Source: Pollenia angustigena
Lineage: Eukaryota > Arthropoda > Insecta > Diptera > Polleniidae
Reading direction: 5' to 3'
DNA: 64,000 nt
Assembly: GCA_930367215.1 (NCBI GenBank)
Contig: OV884058.1
Location: forward strand, 214,686,208-214,750,207
Shown here: positions 45,408-57,067 of the stretch, piece by piece
How positions within the stretch are numbered: the first letter of the stretch is position 1
Layout of the letters: each line of letters starts with the position of its first letter
Notes under the pieces: model-generated
Databases searched by the model: none
The model's input: the letters and a program-made list of their open reading frames with translations, nothing else
Told to the model about the DNA's origin: nothing
Program-made: the position numbers and the translations under genes

Positions 45408-45799
45408 AGTGTTGCCCGAACTTTACCCTGCCTTTACACATGCAAATAGTGGCATGCCACTGTTGTATACATATTATCAAAGAAAATTTTTTAGAAATAA
45501 TCGAATCTCATGCCATTAACTTTTGTGATTACACATGCCACTGCGATTTCATTTTCAAAATGTCGTAGAAGCGACAACTTGAGCAAATTTGTTTACTTCT
45601 CTCAATTAAAAAAAGTACCAGAAAACAAAATAGAGTTACCGAGTTAATCATAATGGCACTTTTTTGGTGAAAATGTTTCATTTATTTATATTAGCATTAT
45701 TTTAACGATATTAATGCTCTACTAGATGACCCGTGCGACTATTTCGCACCGTAATTTTTATCAATGAAAATATTAATTTTTCAATTTCTAATTATTTTT

Positions 45800-46617
45800 A
45801 CAAAAGCAAGATATAGATCTTCAAAAAGGATCAAGCCTTATCAAAATTTTAATCATGTGCCTTGAAGAAAAAAGAAATAAAGCCGAAGAACAATTTAAAG
45901 CGATTTTTGAAAAAGTTAAAGTTATTTGCGTTCAAATCGAGGTTCCTATCGAAAAGAAAAGATTTAAACGAAAAAATCCAAAATGTTGAAGATTACTACC
46001 GAGTTTTAGGTTACATTCCTCTAATTGAATTTATTTTAGAAGATCTCATAACAACTTTTTCAATAGACATCCCAAATGTATTGAACCTAAACTTCTATCT
46101 CAGAGTGTAATCAAGTCATATACAGATACAAAACTGTTAAAACAACAACTAGGTGATGAGCTGATTATATTTGATAAAAGAGATAAACACCTACTAAGAT
46201 CTAAACTTGAGCCTGATCTATCAGATAACGTTGTAGATGCTTTAATAAACTGTGATGAAGATAATTACTCAAATCTAAGAAAAATATTTAAAATTTTCGT
46301 TTCAATGCTCGTCAGGAAAGCTACGAACGGGAGGTCATTTCCTACCCTTCGACGAATAAAAACATGGCTCAGATCAACAATGACAGAAGATAGACTGAAC
46401 TGTCTAAATTTGCCTCACAAGGAAATCATAAATTGCTTATTTAAAAAGATTAATGTATATTAAACTGATCTTATATTTTATTTAACCTTTTTGTTGAGTT
46501 TTTTTTTTAATATAATATACACATATTGTTTTTAATAAACTTTAAAAAATCAAATTTTTTACTTTTTGTATCATACAAAATTTCCCCCCCGTAAAGCTCA
46601 AGCTGGATCCGCGCCTG
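45800..46617 (+). pseudogene. hAT transposase 3' part, duplicated copy
   Basis: The C-terminal coding blocks (EDYYRVLGYIPLIEF, SFPTLRRIKTWLRSTM, stop at about 46463) and the right end of the hAT (GGATCCGCGCCTG, ending 46617), then CTAGCATA, are repeated from unit 1. The left end and 5' half are absent, so this is a by-product of the tandem duplication and not a second insertion. Confidence 0.85.
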
Positions 46618-48848
46618 CTAGCATATGACTCTGAATGAAATTCCCATTACAGCATAGCCACCTTATTTCGGACGAAATAGTAGTCAAAATCCCATAAAAA
46701 TTTGACGTAATATTATTAATCTGTGAACAGATTTGAATTCAACACGCTAAAGTCAATTAAAATCACATAAGAAGGTCCTTGCTGAAGACTTTTTTTTTGC
46801 CACCAGTATAATTAGCAAATTCAACTATAAAACTGCGAATTTGTTAACTGAACATACGGGCATGTTCTGACAATTGCAAAACGCTAAACATTGGCAAATT
46901 AGGTGTCCTGTAAATCGCAATAGCAAGAAGTTTGGCGACTTAAAATTGCAAAAGAGAACTAAAATATTTGAAAAAAAAAACTATGGCAGATCGCAAGCTA
47001 AACGCACGAGTTCAAGAACACCATAAAATAAATCTTGCGTTGGCCGATCATTTGACAGAATTCTAGTTAAACCTAATCAAAAAATTAATAAAAAAAAAAA
47101 AAAAATGTTTTAAAAGGTTTTTATAGCGGAAGCGAATTCAATTTCGAAAAAACAAGGTTGTTTTTCTTCTTACTTTATAGTTTTAACTCAAAAAAAAAAA
47201 TACATACTTGAAATCTCTTATTTTATGAAAAAATTTTAAATTTTTAAATACCAAGAACAAAAATTTTATATTCTATTGATATTAAAAAAAAAAACCGCTA
47301 GATTACCCGCTAACCGTCAAAACGCAAATTTTGCCGCAATGGGCACGTAAAAACCGCTAGAATCGCGGTAAAACCGTCAAATTGGCAACAGTGGGCACAG
47401 ACAACAACCTGCAGCCATGTTTCCGTGTCGTCGTGAAAATTATCATTTTAATAAACACACATGTATTCTATTCAGGGTTGCCGTTTGAAAAATTTTTATC
47501 CGACCAAAATTGTCTGCAAAACCTACCAAAATCCTTTGAAATCGACCAAATTTTTGAAATATTTAAAAACAATTATATCGTCGTAAAAATGCAAAAGGGC
47601 CTATCATAATTTTTAAAAAAAATTTCAGTAGCGATACAACTGAGATTACAAAAACAGTTTTTCAGGATAGTGTCAATCATGCGTAATGTGTTAACGATAT
47701 TAACCAGAAAACCCCGTTGTTATAATCACAATAGCTGCCTTTTTATTAAGTTATCTCTCTTTTTCCTTCAATGAACATAGGACCTTTAGCATTTTACATG
47801 ACGATATGTATGTATATTTTGTTTGATAAAAAGTATAATTTTTATTGGATAAAGCTATAAGTCTACATATTATTTATTTATTTTTTTTTTTTGGTAATAT
47901 GCAATTATAGTAAAAACAAAAAGTAAGCCAATGTGCGCACCTATTTAATATTTAACGTCCTACACGTAACCCCTAGTTTTATTAAAAGTTAATTTGCTGG
48001 TAACGTTTAATTTAAATAATGTAATGTATGTACCTTTATATACAAATTCATTTAATAACGCTTATAAACTAGAATAATTCATTGAGTGTATGCAATAACA
48101 CATATAGACCACTAAAAATATATGATTTTAAATTTATAGTTTGTATAATTTAAAAAAAAAAAACGGATTAAACTTTATAAGACATAGGCTGAGCTCCAAT
48201 ACATCCTAATACCTTGCAGAGAACGTAAACAATTTATCAAAGAGCTTAAAATGTATAGTTCGCTTATTGTATACGCGTTGATAACTTGCTCTGTTTTAGA
48301 ACTCATCGATACTTTCTGCAAGTTCTGCAGTTCTTATACCATTGCCTTTATAAAACTATGTTTCTATTCTTCAACCAACTCAACAACTGTCAAACTAATC
48401 AATTGACTAGGCAATACACGCTTTGATATGGACAACGACCGACTCAGTTGACAATTGAATTGAAACGTGTATGGGCTGCCTTAGAGAAAGCAATTTGTTA
48501 TCGGATTTCGATTACTTATAAAAGTTGTTTACACGGTATAACTTTGTACAGCCACTAGTTGAAACAAAATTTGAAAGAGGATTGGCTATCATCTAATATT
48601 ATTGAAAGCTTTAACCAGCTTTACACCAGATAACAGTTAAATTTAATTAAAGTTCTTTATACAATTACCTTATGTTAGCAGTGTTATAACAGAAATCTTA
48701 ACCTTTGTAAACAACTAAAGCAAAAAACAAATTTGTTTGTCTTGACCTGTACAAAAAACCAGGACAATTTAATAGTGGACCAGGACACCAGGACAAGTAG
48801 TCTAAAACCAGGACAATCCTGGAAAACTAGGACGTATGGCAGGCCTAT
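46618..48848. other. Non-coding part of duplication unit 2
   Basis: Contains the second copies of the ACCGCTAG, CAGGGTTGCC and CCAGGACA blocks described for unit 1. No gene is present. Confidence 0.6.
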
Positions 48849-49087
48849 TGTAGTGAGACGACATGTCATTACTTCAAAACTAAACTAAACTCTTGAGTAC
48901 ACCATGGAGTAGTCTTAAAACTACGCCTTAGTAGTCCAAAGCTGGGCTACATGGTCCTATCCTAGGACATCGTAATGTTAAATAGACCATGTTTTTTCCA
49001 TATGTTTGGGTTACTTTTGGACTAGTCCTAGTCCCTTGTGGGCTACTCTTTACACGCGTGTTTGGAATGGTCCTATTATTTGCAGGG
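48849..49087. mobile_element. CCCTGCAAATAA element, copy 4
   Basis: Duplicate of the left-truncated copy at 44329-44566, ending TTATTTGCAGGG at 49087. Confidence 0.7.
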
Positions 49088-49171
49088 GTGCGTTAAAAAG
49101 TGTTACTAATACATAGAAAATACTCACAAACGTGTGAGCAAAAAAATGTAAACAAATAACAGAAACACAAG

Positions 49172-49924
49172 GGGGTTACCGCGTATTTCGATTCGAAAGA
49201 ACTAATTTACGAGTTCGACAATTTGTACTGTGTATTACGATTTTCGTTCTATTTGTTTCGAATGAACCGAAGTTGTTTATAACTTTTCGAAAGTAAAAAG
49301 TCCCTTTCGTAACGGCAACTCTCTATTACTAACAATAAAAATCCCTTTCGAAACTCCAACTCTTTACTACGGAAACAAGCGTCAGTTATGTAAAAAGCGT
49401 TAACAAATTGTTTGAAAGCTATTTTGTTAGTGACAAAGTGAAAATGACAAAGTTCAAGATAATTAAAAGTGTATAACAAACAAATTAAACCTAATAATAT
49501 TAGATTTGATATAAAACAAATGTTTACTTACGTTATTATTGAAAATGTTTTATTATTTGTGGTCTTGAAATTAAAAAAAAAAAAAAAAAAATTACATTTA
49601 CAAATAAAAAGCAGTATAAGTGATGGTTGGCTTTTTCTGTTGACTCTTCAAACCACAGGCAAATACAATAAATTTTTATAAAAAAACACAATTGTAATAT
49701 TTTTCACACATTGAATAGTATTTATTATTTGTTTTATTGTGCGATATTTTCGTCCATTTTGGTATTTTAATAGCAGTGCTACCAATTTTCAACCTAATTT
49801 CCCATTTGCAAATAAATACAGCTCTGTCATCGTTTCGAAAGAGTTATGCAGTACGGTTTTACTTTCGAATCGGAAATTGGTTTCGAAAAATTTGGCTTTT
49901 CGAATCGAAATACGCGGCAGCCCC
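49172..49924. mobile_element. MITE with TTCGAAAG words, duplicated copy
   Basis: Same ends (GGGGTTACCGCG, CGCGGCAGCCCC) as 44651-45407. It is a few bases shorter through a run-length change and loss of AGT in the centre. Confidence 0.75.
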
Positions 49925-50234
49925 AGTGTTGCCCGAACTTTACCCTGCCTTTACACATGCAAATAGTGGCATGCCACTGTTGTATACATATTATCAAAGA
50001 AAATTTTTTAGAAATAATCGAATCTCATGCCATTAACTTTTGTGATTACACATGCCACTGCGATTTCATTTTCAAAATGTCGTAGAAGCGACAACTTGAG
50101 CAAATTTGTTTACTTCTCTCAATTAAAAAAAGTACCAGAAAACAAAATAGAGTTACCGAGTTAATCATAATGGCACTTTTTTGGTGAAAATGTTTCATTT
50201 ATTTATATTAGCATTATTTTAACGATATTAATGC

Positions 50235-50919
50235 TCTACTAGATGACCCGTGCGACTATTTCGCACCGTAATTTTTATCAATGAAAATATTAATTTTTCA
50301 ATTTCTAATTATTTTTCGTCATTAGTGTTAGAAATAAGCTTTAAAATGAGATATCATTCATTAAATTTGATGCGGTGGTATGGGAGATATTTGCAACCGA
50401 CAAAAAAAAGTGCTTAAGAAATAATATATATGAGATTATTAACAAACTTGCTTTTATTTATGCCCGTTTTTAAAAAATTGATCATAATAATTCTTTATCA
50501 TGTTGGCTTATAGGCTCCTAAACTACTAAACCGATTTTCCTGAAATAGGGGCAGGGGAATTGGTACCCCCATTGGATGCCAATATTAAATATCACATATC
50601 TTAAGAGCCGCTTCACTCATTTTGTTGAACTTTTGGTAGTAAAATCTTCTGAGCCCCAAAATTGAAATAAAGTAGCAGCGGGGGAAGTGATGTCCCCCAT
50701 AGGAAGCCAATGTTTAATATCGCATATCTTAAGAACTGTCATAGTAAGATTGTTCAAACTTAGTAGAAGTCACTCCTATGGTATACTACACTATTGAAAA
50801 TAAAAATAAAGCGGGAAGGCGCAGGGGGGAAAAACCTTCCATAGGATGCATATATTAAATATCTCTCAACTGAAGAAGTGGTTAAAGCAGTATTGCGAAG
50901 CGCACGGGGTCAAGCTAGT
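50235..50919 (+). mobile_element. Helitron-like non-autonomous element
   Basis: It starts TCTACTAGATGACCCGTGCG and ends GCGAAGCGCACGGGGTCAAG then CTAGT. A TC start, a CTRRT-type end and partly inverse terminal words (GACCCGTGC, GCACGGGGTC) resemble insect Helitron/Helentron ends. Inside are three diverged units of about 150 bases, each with GGGG, CCCC, ATAGGA.GC or TTGGATGCC, AATATTAAATATC and CATATCTTAAGA. The first 82 bases of it also occur at 45718-45799, cut by the duplication junction. The flanking dinucleotide is not the classical A-T. Confidence 0.5.
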
Positions 50920-50997
50920 TTCTTATAAAAATTATTAAAGTAAAATTAACATTTTTAACAATTCCAACTCATTTCATTTAAATCATAACTTTTAAAA

Positions 50998-51310
50998 ATG
51001 TTGGAAATCGCTATAAACTATGATGATGAAACATCTTTCAAAAAAAGCAATAGTAGTCCAATATTAAATTTAAAAAACGGATCAACACAAACATCGGTGT
51101 TTCTTTCTGGTTGCAAGTTTTTCAATAAAGAGATGCAGGCGGCAACAAAATTTTTTTTTAGAAATTCTAGAATGGACTATATAGTTGCTCTCAGTTGCAT
51201 TGTCTAATGAGGAAGAAGAGAGGGTATTTACCCAAGTAAACATCGTTTAAAGTAATTTGAGAAAATGATACATTAGCAACCGTTTATTCGATTTTATCAA
51301 TAAAATATTT
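50998..51310 (+). pseudogene. hAT transposase C-terminal remnant
   Basis: An open stretch from ATG 50998 (FNKEMQAATKFFFRNSRM) gives way, after a frameshift near 51190, to VALSNEEEERVFTQVNIV, stop, SNLRK, stop, YISNRLFDFI. The block LS[N].E.ERVF.QVN.[IV].SNLR is the hAT C-terminal dimerisation motif. It is unrelated in detail to the hAT at 40166. No ends were found. Confidence 0.6.
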
Positions 51311-51387
51311 ATATCACCACCAAAATAGTGGAGAGGGTATGATGCGTTTGTGCTGATGTTTGTAACACCTTAAATTAATGGTCCTAA

Positions 51388-51564
51388 AGGCTCTTTTAGC
51401 CGGGAGTAGCAGTAACGTTGCAAATCAGCTGCTTCATTTTGTTGTATGTAAAGCAATTATAACGATTACAGTTAGCAGTAAGATGTTACGTCTCAATCTG
51501 TAAGAAATATATTGGTCTTACTTTTTTACGGTAAGGTTACTGTTACTCCCGGCTAACTGGGCCT
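51388..51564. mobile_element. 177-bp PIF/Harbinger-type MITE (TAA-flanked)
   Basis: AGGCTCTTTTAGCCGGGAGT and (inverse) AGGCCCAGTTAGCCGGGAGT form terminal repeats of about 33 bases (continuing A.CAGTAAC). TAA flanks both sides (51385-51387 and 51565-51567). A 3-bp TAA duplication fits PIF/Harbinger. Its ends could be tested against the Harbinger at the right edge of this window, whose ends are not visible. Confidence 0.65.
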
Positions 51565-52267
51565 TAAGCCCACCTTTACGTAAACCGATTGACTCAGAAT
51601 CACTTTCTGAGTCGAATTAAGGATGTTTGTTCTGATGGCTGGCTGGCTTTTTTGGAGATTATTTGGTAAAATTTGGTACATAGGTAGGGTTCCCAACTTT
51701 TTTTGTTACAATTAAAGTACATTGATTATTAAAGGTTAAGAAAAAAAAGTACATAGTATAAATAAAAAGAATAATTAATTTCTTTTTATTGGTTTATTTA
51801 AAAACGTTTTTTACTGCTTTTCATTAGTTTTATCAAACAATTACACTGTGCTAGAATTTGACACTTCTTTCTTGAGACAAGCCGGGCAACTGGCGCTTTA
51901 AACCAATTTGGGTACGATGAATCCAATACCTGTTCAAAAACGGTTCAGTTTATTAAAATAACTAAAGAAAAACATAAAATCCTCAATACAATTTCCTTAA
52001 AACGTTAAATTTTTTCTAACTTGCGCAGTCGTTTTAGAAACATAATATTTTTTGGCAACAAAAATAATTTTTTGCAACATTTCGAAATTTTTGTTTGTTA
52101 AAAATGTATAAAAATTCCAGACATATAAAAAACAAAGCTTCAAGCAAAACAAGCTACAAATGATTAATATCTGTTAACAACTTTTGATTTTATACACAAA
52201 AATCGAAAAATTTTAATTAATTTACAAATTTCATAAAACGCAATATTTGCCCCATTCTGCTCATGGA

Positions 52268-55056
52268 AAACTCTTAACAACCTACATGGCAGCGATCACT
52301 ACCCAATTCTAATTGAAATTGAAAAATCATCTTCCCATACAAGAAATAAAACAAGCCCCAAGCTTAAAACCGATTTTGCAAACTGGAATTTATGTCCAAA
52401 AAAGTGCGAGGAGTTTACTGCCAAAGAAAGAACAACTTCAAACATCAACCAGCAGGCAGCCTTCTTGGTAAAATCGATCAGATCAGCTGCAAACGAGAGT
52501 ATACCGCAATCAAATAATAAAGCATACAAACGGCATGTAGTGTGGTGGAATGCTACCTTAGAGTCGTTGAGAAATAAAAAGCAAAACCTTTGGCATTGTT
52601 TTAAAAACTGTAGAACTGACACAAATTTGATCTCTTACAAAAAATGCAATGCAAAGTTCAGAAAAGCTGTTAAAGAAAGCAAAGCTGCCTGTTTACAAAA
52701 ATTCACATCCAACATCAACCCAAATTCCTCCTCCCAGCGTATATGGAATGACATCAAACGTATCACAGGCGCAAAAATCTCAAACTACATACAGTTCTTG
52801 CAGTCCGGCTCGACAATACTTTTATCTTCAGTTGAAATTGCTGTTTTGCTAGACACTGGTCAGAACAATCTGAAGATAATAACTTTCACCCCAACATTAA
52901 ACATGAAAAATCAATTACAACAAACCTACACTACAATCCTTAATCTTGTAATATGTACGCAAAAAAAAATCGAAAATCCAATCAGCATCATAGAACTAGA
53001 AGACGCATTACACTTAGCTAAAGGAAAAACACCTGGCGACTATCGCATATCATACCCAATGATAAAAAATCTTTCTGCATCCACCAAAAAACACGTGCTC
53101 AAACTATACAACAACATTTTTACATCCAGTGTTTTCCTTCAAGCTTGGAAAACGGCAATTATTGTACCAATTCCCAAACCAAACAAAGACCATTATAGCG
53201 TATAGGTACAGGCCAATCTCCCTACTCTCGTGTGTTAGCAAAACCTTGGAAAAAATTATTGCAAGACGACTTATGTGGTTTTTAAAAACTAATAATTTCC
53301 TCACCCATAATCAAGTTGCCTTTATGAAAAAACAAGGTACCGCCGGTGTACTTTTATACATACAGCATTTTACCTCTAAAGCTCTATCCAGCAAAAACCA
53401 CGTTAATATTCTTTCTACTGATTTCGAAAGAGCTTTTGATAGGATTGGTATTCACGTAATTCTTAAACAGCTAACTGAATGGCAAATCGGCAAAAAAAAA
53501 TGTACCATATAATTAAAAGTTTTTTAAGCAACCGAAAGTTTAAAGTGAAAATCAACGACTTATCATCAACATATGTTCCTTTACACAATGGTATTCCACA
53601 GGGATCCACTCTATCAGTTGTTTTATTTGTTTTTGCTTTCAACCAATTAAGTGTTATACTATCAAAACAAAAACATATTGAACATGCTATCTACGCTGAT
53701 GAGGCAGTAATTTTCACAAAAGCCAGTGATTATAACAAAGTGAAAGAAATTTTTTAAAATACTCTAGGAGCGATTGATAAGTGGTGCTTAATATCAGGCG
53801 CAAAGCTTTCAATAGACAAATGTAGTTTACTACACATATGTAGAAAACACAATTGTAATAACTTCGACATCGATTATAAAAACACAAAAATCAAGAGAGT
53901 AGAACAACTTCGTATACTCGGAGTTATCTTCGATAAAAGTTTTACTTTTAAAAACCACTGTTTACATCTCAGAAAAAGCCTATTTTCCAGATTAAACATA
54001 ATTAAATTCTGAAGCTGGAATGCCTTCAATTGAATACCGTACGTCACTTCAAACACAAAAACTAATACCCAAACTGTTTTTATGCAGAAACAAAATATTA
54101 TTTGATGAAGTCAAAAAAGCAATAAATTGCAAAAGGACACCTAAGCGTTTATCTACTATTTCTCGATGCATTCTTGTAGAAAGGGAACTTGGATATGATA
54201 TGCAACCAAAACTTCTCAAACAACAATCTGAACCACCATGACTTCTAAAACAGTCCTCTTTTATCCTATCAATTTTAGAGCTACCAAAAACTTCAACCTC
54301 TCCCATCGTTTATAAACAGACTTTTAGTAACATAATTGATTACTACAATTGGAACCTTTTGTTCACTGACGGATCTAAGTCAAATGATTGCACGACATTC
54401 GCAACAGTGGATCGGCACGGTAAACCAATAAATATGGGCTACATTATCTGTACTGGCAGTCTTTCTTCTATTCGAGCGATACGAAATTCCTTATACGATT
54501 CTCCCGTAATAAATCAAATCAGAAACATTTTAATAAAACTTTTATAATGTGGGTGCCTTCTCATGTTGGCATACCAGGAAATGAATACGCGGATTCACAG
54601 GCCGCAGAAGCAAAGCTAAGACCACTAATAAAATTCCCATCATATGAAACTCGAGATATTTTAAGTTCAGTCAACCCCCACTTGGAATCGATAGCCGAAG
54701 ACAAATGGCGTTTATATCAGCATAACTACAAAAAAAATATTCCCACCGGATCGAAACCTTTTTATCCCAAAACGTGCTCTAGAAGAGAAACCAATATTAT
54801 AGTACGACTAAGGTTAGGGCACTGCAAACTAACTCACAGTTATCTTCTTGAAAAAACCACACATCCAATATGTGAATCTTGCAATAGAGAACTAAATATC
54901 GTTCACATCCTTGATGAGTGCCCCAAATACCATTCTTCCAGAATCAACATATTTGGCACCAGTTCTCCATCTGATATCTTAAAAGTTGTCAACGAACAAA
55001 ACATTAAATTAATTTGTAAATATGTTTTAGAAAATAACCTACAAAATCGTATTTAA
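52268..55056 (+). pseudogene. I-type ORF2 remnant: RT and RNase H
   Basis: In order: GSDHYPILIEI (endonuclease end), VVWWNATLESLRNKKQNLW, LAKGKTPGDYRISYPMIK, PISLLSCVSKTLEKIIARRL, STDFERAFDRIG, NGIPQGSTLSVVLF and IYADEAVIFT. The second catalytic Asp of the usual YADD box is Glu. Then come LRILGVIFDKSF, LFTDGSKSN and a joined SLSSIRAIRNS, with loss of the middle of RNase H. WVPSHVGIPGNEYADSQAA and the knuckle CESCNRELNIVHILDECP follow, ending NNLQNRI at 55056. Frame changes occur near 53200, 53500, 53760, 54010, 54240 and 54545, with stops. Long inactive; the changed YADE box fits relaxed selection. Confidence 0.8.
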
Positions 55057-55160
55057 TTTTTTTTTAACAATCAGAGTCGAAAGCCACTGCAGCTAGAACT
55101 CTTAGCTTAAGTTAGTTACAATAATTATATTAATGTAATTAATTAATAAATAAATAAATT
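52268..55160 (+). mobile_element. I-clade LINE, 5'-truncated
   Basis: Coding similarity starts within the endonuclease C-terminus (LHGSDHYPI) and runs through reverse transcriptase and RNase H to a Cys/His motif. The 3' end is TAATTAATAAATAAATAAA at about 55140-55160, recalling the TAA-repeat tail of the Drosophila I factor. It is nested inside the element at 51685-55222. ORF1 and most of the endonuclease are missing. Confidence 0.7.
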
Positions 55161-55508
55161 ATTCTCACAAGTACTCGAAATAACGTACAATACTTTATTA
55201 TAAAGTACGGTTGGCAACCCTATACATCGGTTCTAATGTGGTGTTGACCGACTATACTTTCTTACTTGTTTTTATTGTTGTGTAAATGTTGTCGTTATTA
55301 TGATTTACCTTCAAATTATTAAAAACTAATAGGCCCGAGTGATTCCTATGAGATGAACAATAACGACATCGAATTTATCGATGATTTAGTTTTTTAAATA
55401 TCTATCAAAATATTTATTCTTATTTAACAAATTGATCTTAACTTACAATTTCATCGTAAACCACTTTTAACGAATTATTTCTGTTCTGTATTGTTATTGA
55501 ATTTTAAT

Positions 55509-56428
55509 CAGGGGTGTCATAGAAACCGATCTTATCGGTATTGGATTTGAAACCGACAAAAAAAAAAATACGTTGGTGTCATGAAATCCAATGTTGTCGG
55601 TTTTTTGTTCGAACTTAAATTTGTGTCGGTTTTAGGTGTCACAGAAACCAATGTTGTCGGTTACCAAGCAGCTTACACTGTTGTTTTTTTTATTGGAAAT
55701 AAATAAAGTTGTTAAAAGCTTAATATTTTATTTTTATCAACAGTTAGGTTTTTTCCGAAAATAGAAGTAAATAAAATTGATAATTTGGTAAAATAGTACT
55801 TTTTTGCATGTTTCCGGTATTCTCCGGCAGCGGGCTGCTGCGCCAATTTCGCTAGTCTTCTTCTCACTTTTTCTGAAAATATGCAACCACAGCAGTGGTA
55901 ATTTTGCTTATTTATAACGTTAAACAACAAATTTGTTTATACAGTATTTATCGGATATAAGAACATCTCATATAAGAAACATTTTCAAAAACACCATGTC
56001 TATTTAGTGATTTTTCTAACAAAAAAGGTTTCATATAGGAAAAACGCTTATAAGAAAAAAAAATGATTAAAGAACATTTTTCTTAAACACCAAAACCACA
56101 AAGTGTATGGAAAAAGAATTTATATAAGAAACTTCGAACGGCAACATAGAATTTATGTAGTTTGCATGGAAATTTTTTTTTTTTTACTTAATTTTCCTTT
56201 AATAAAAACACAGGTTTTACAATATTTTAGCGCAAAACTCATAAATTACAAAATTGTTAAAACAAAAATTGCATTTAACGCTGTAAACACGTGAGCCAAA
56301 ACATTAAACAGCTGATTCGAATATCGGTTTTATTTGTATTCGAAAATAACAAATGCGACTTGTTTTTATGGCACCAAATGAAAACAATATTGGTTTGCAA
56401 AACCGACTTGGATTCTATGACACCCCTG
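55509..56428. mobile_element. hAT-like element with GGTGTCAT / TTGTCGGTT words
   Basis: The ends CAGGGGTGTCATAGAAACC and (inverse) CAGGGGTGTCATAGAATCC are clear. Inside the left end GGTGTCA..GAAA.CCAATGT and TTGTCGGTT occur three times. The flanks share only AAT, so the duplication length is uncertain (an 8-bp duplication is not preserved). The interior contains a TATAAGAAAC-rich stretch (55960-56130). No transposase. Confidence 0.65.
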
Positions 56429-56777
56429 AATGTGTTTTTATTTAAAAAAGCTTTTAGCCATTATTTAGCCATTTTTGTTTACCAAGTTTTGGCAACACTG
56501 ACTATTAAAGATATTTTTACACAAGTACATATGAATATATAAGTACATATGCATATTATTTCGTATAAATTCAGACAACATAAGTCCGGCGATATTAAAG
56601 TGTTAAAACAATGCGAACTTTTAATTTTTAAGTAATCTTTTGTGAATAAATTTCCTACTAATGAATCTTTTTCTAAACGGTTCTTCTATGAATGAATTAT
56701 ATATGTATTTCGTTTATCAATGCAAGAAGTGGAAATGGTACAAACATTAGTGACAATGTAAAGAAGTTTCCACAAAG
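56429..56777. other. AT-rich sequence, no gene seen
   Basis: Nothing recognisable. Confidence 0.45.
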
Positions 56778-56895
56778 CTAAAAAAAAATCTGCAATTTTA
56801 AACCAAAAATCTTCAAATCTGCATTTTGACAATTTTGAGGATAAAATCTGCTAAATGCAGATAAATCTGCACTTCTGGCATCGCTGGGTAGCCGC
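56778..56895 (-). repeat. AAATCTGCA word cluster (hAT-like terminus)
   Basis: AATCTGCA, AAATCTGCATTT, AATCTGCTAAATGCAG and AAATCTGCACTT lead to TCTGGCATCGCTGGGTA. Read inverted, it opens CAGCGATGCCAGAAGTGCAG. It is another end of the short-word type. The partner end was not found. Confidence 0.4.
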
Positions 56896-57067
56896 CCAGT
56901 TTTATGCTTTTTTCGTGTTTATATATAGTAAAAAGAACAACGACATACAATTTCTCTCTTATTAAAATTTAATTGAAGAACAGTAGAAAACATTGTTGGG
57001 ATCTGGCAATTCTTAAATTGTACCGATTCAATGGCGAAATTGTACCAAATTTTGGCTACAAAATAAA

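Larger units (their letters stand above)
41281..45799 (+). repeat. 4.5-kb tandem duplication, unit 1
   Basis: Sequence from ACAAAAGCAAGATATAGATC (41281) to AATTATTTTT (45799) is repeated at 45800-50316 almost without change. By eye I count about eight substitutions and a handful of small indels, mostly in A or T runs. The 5' breakpoint lies inside the hAT transposase and the 3' breakpoint inside a Helitron-like element. Four T bases are shared at the joins. The unit contains the 3' part of the hAT, CCAGGACA words, a CCCTGCAAATAA copy and a 0.76-kb MITE. Confidence 0.95.
45800..50316 (+). repeat. 4.5-kb tandem duplication, unit 2
   Basis: Near-identical to 41281-45799. It starts in mid-hAT with the join AATTATTTTT|ACAAAAG and runs on into unique sequence after 50316 (CGTCATTAG). 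It differs from unit 1 by a few changes, such as loss of four bases in CACATACATATTG and of three in AGTAGTGATGG. Confidence 0.95.
51685..55222. mobile_element. hAT-like element hosting an I-clade LINE
   Basis: The ends TAGGGTTCCCAAC and (inverse) TAGGGTTGCCAACC are flanked by 8-bp duplications TACATAGG (51677-51684) and TACATCGG (55223-55230), with one mismatch. AAGTAC words lie inside both ends. Without the nested LINE (about 52268-55160) some 0.65 kb remains, with no transposase. Confidence 0.75.

Noticed and set aside
45220..45568. Three overlapping open frames (75-99 codons) in all plus-strand frames
   Set aside because: They lie over the right end of a MITE and the following sequence, have no family motifs and no supporting signals; identical frames in unit 2 are just duplicates.
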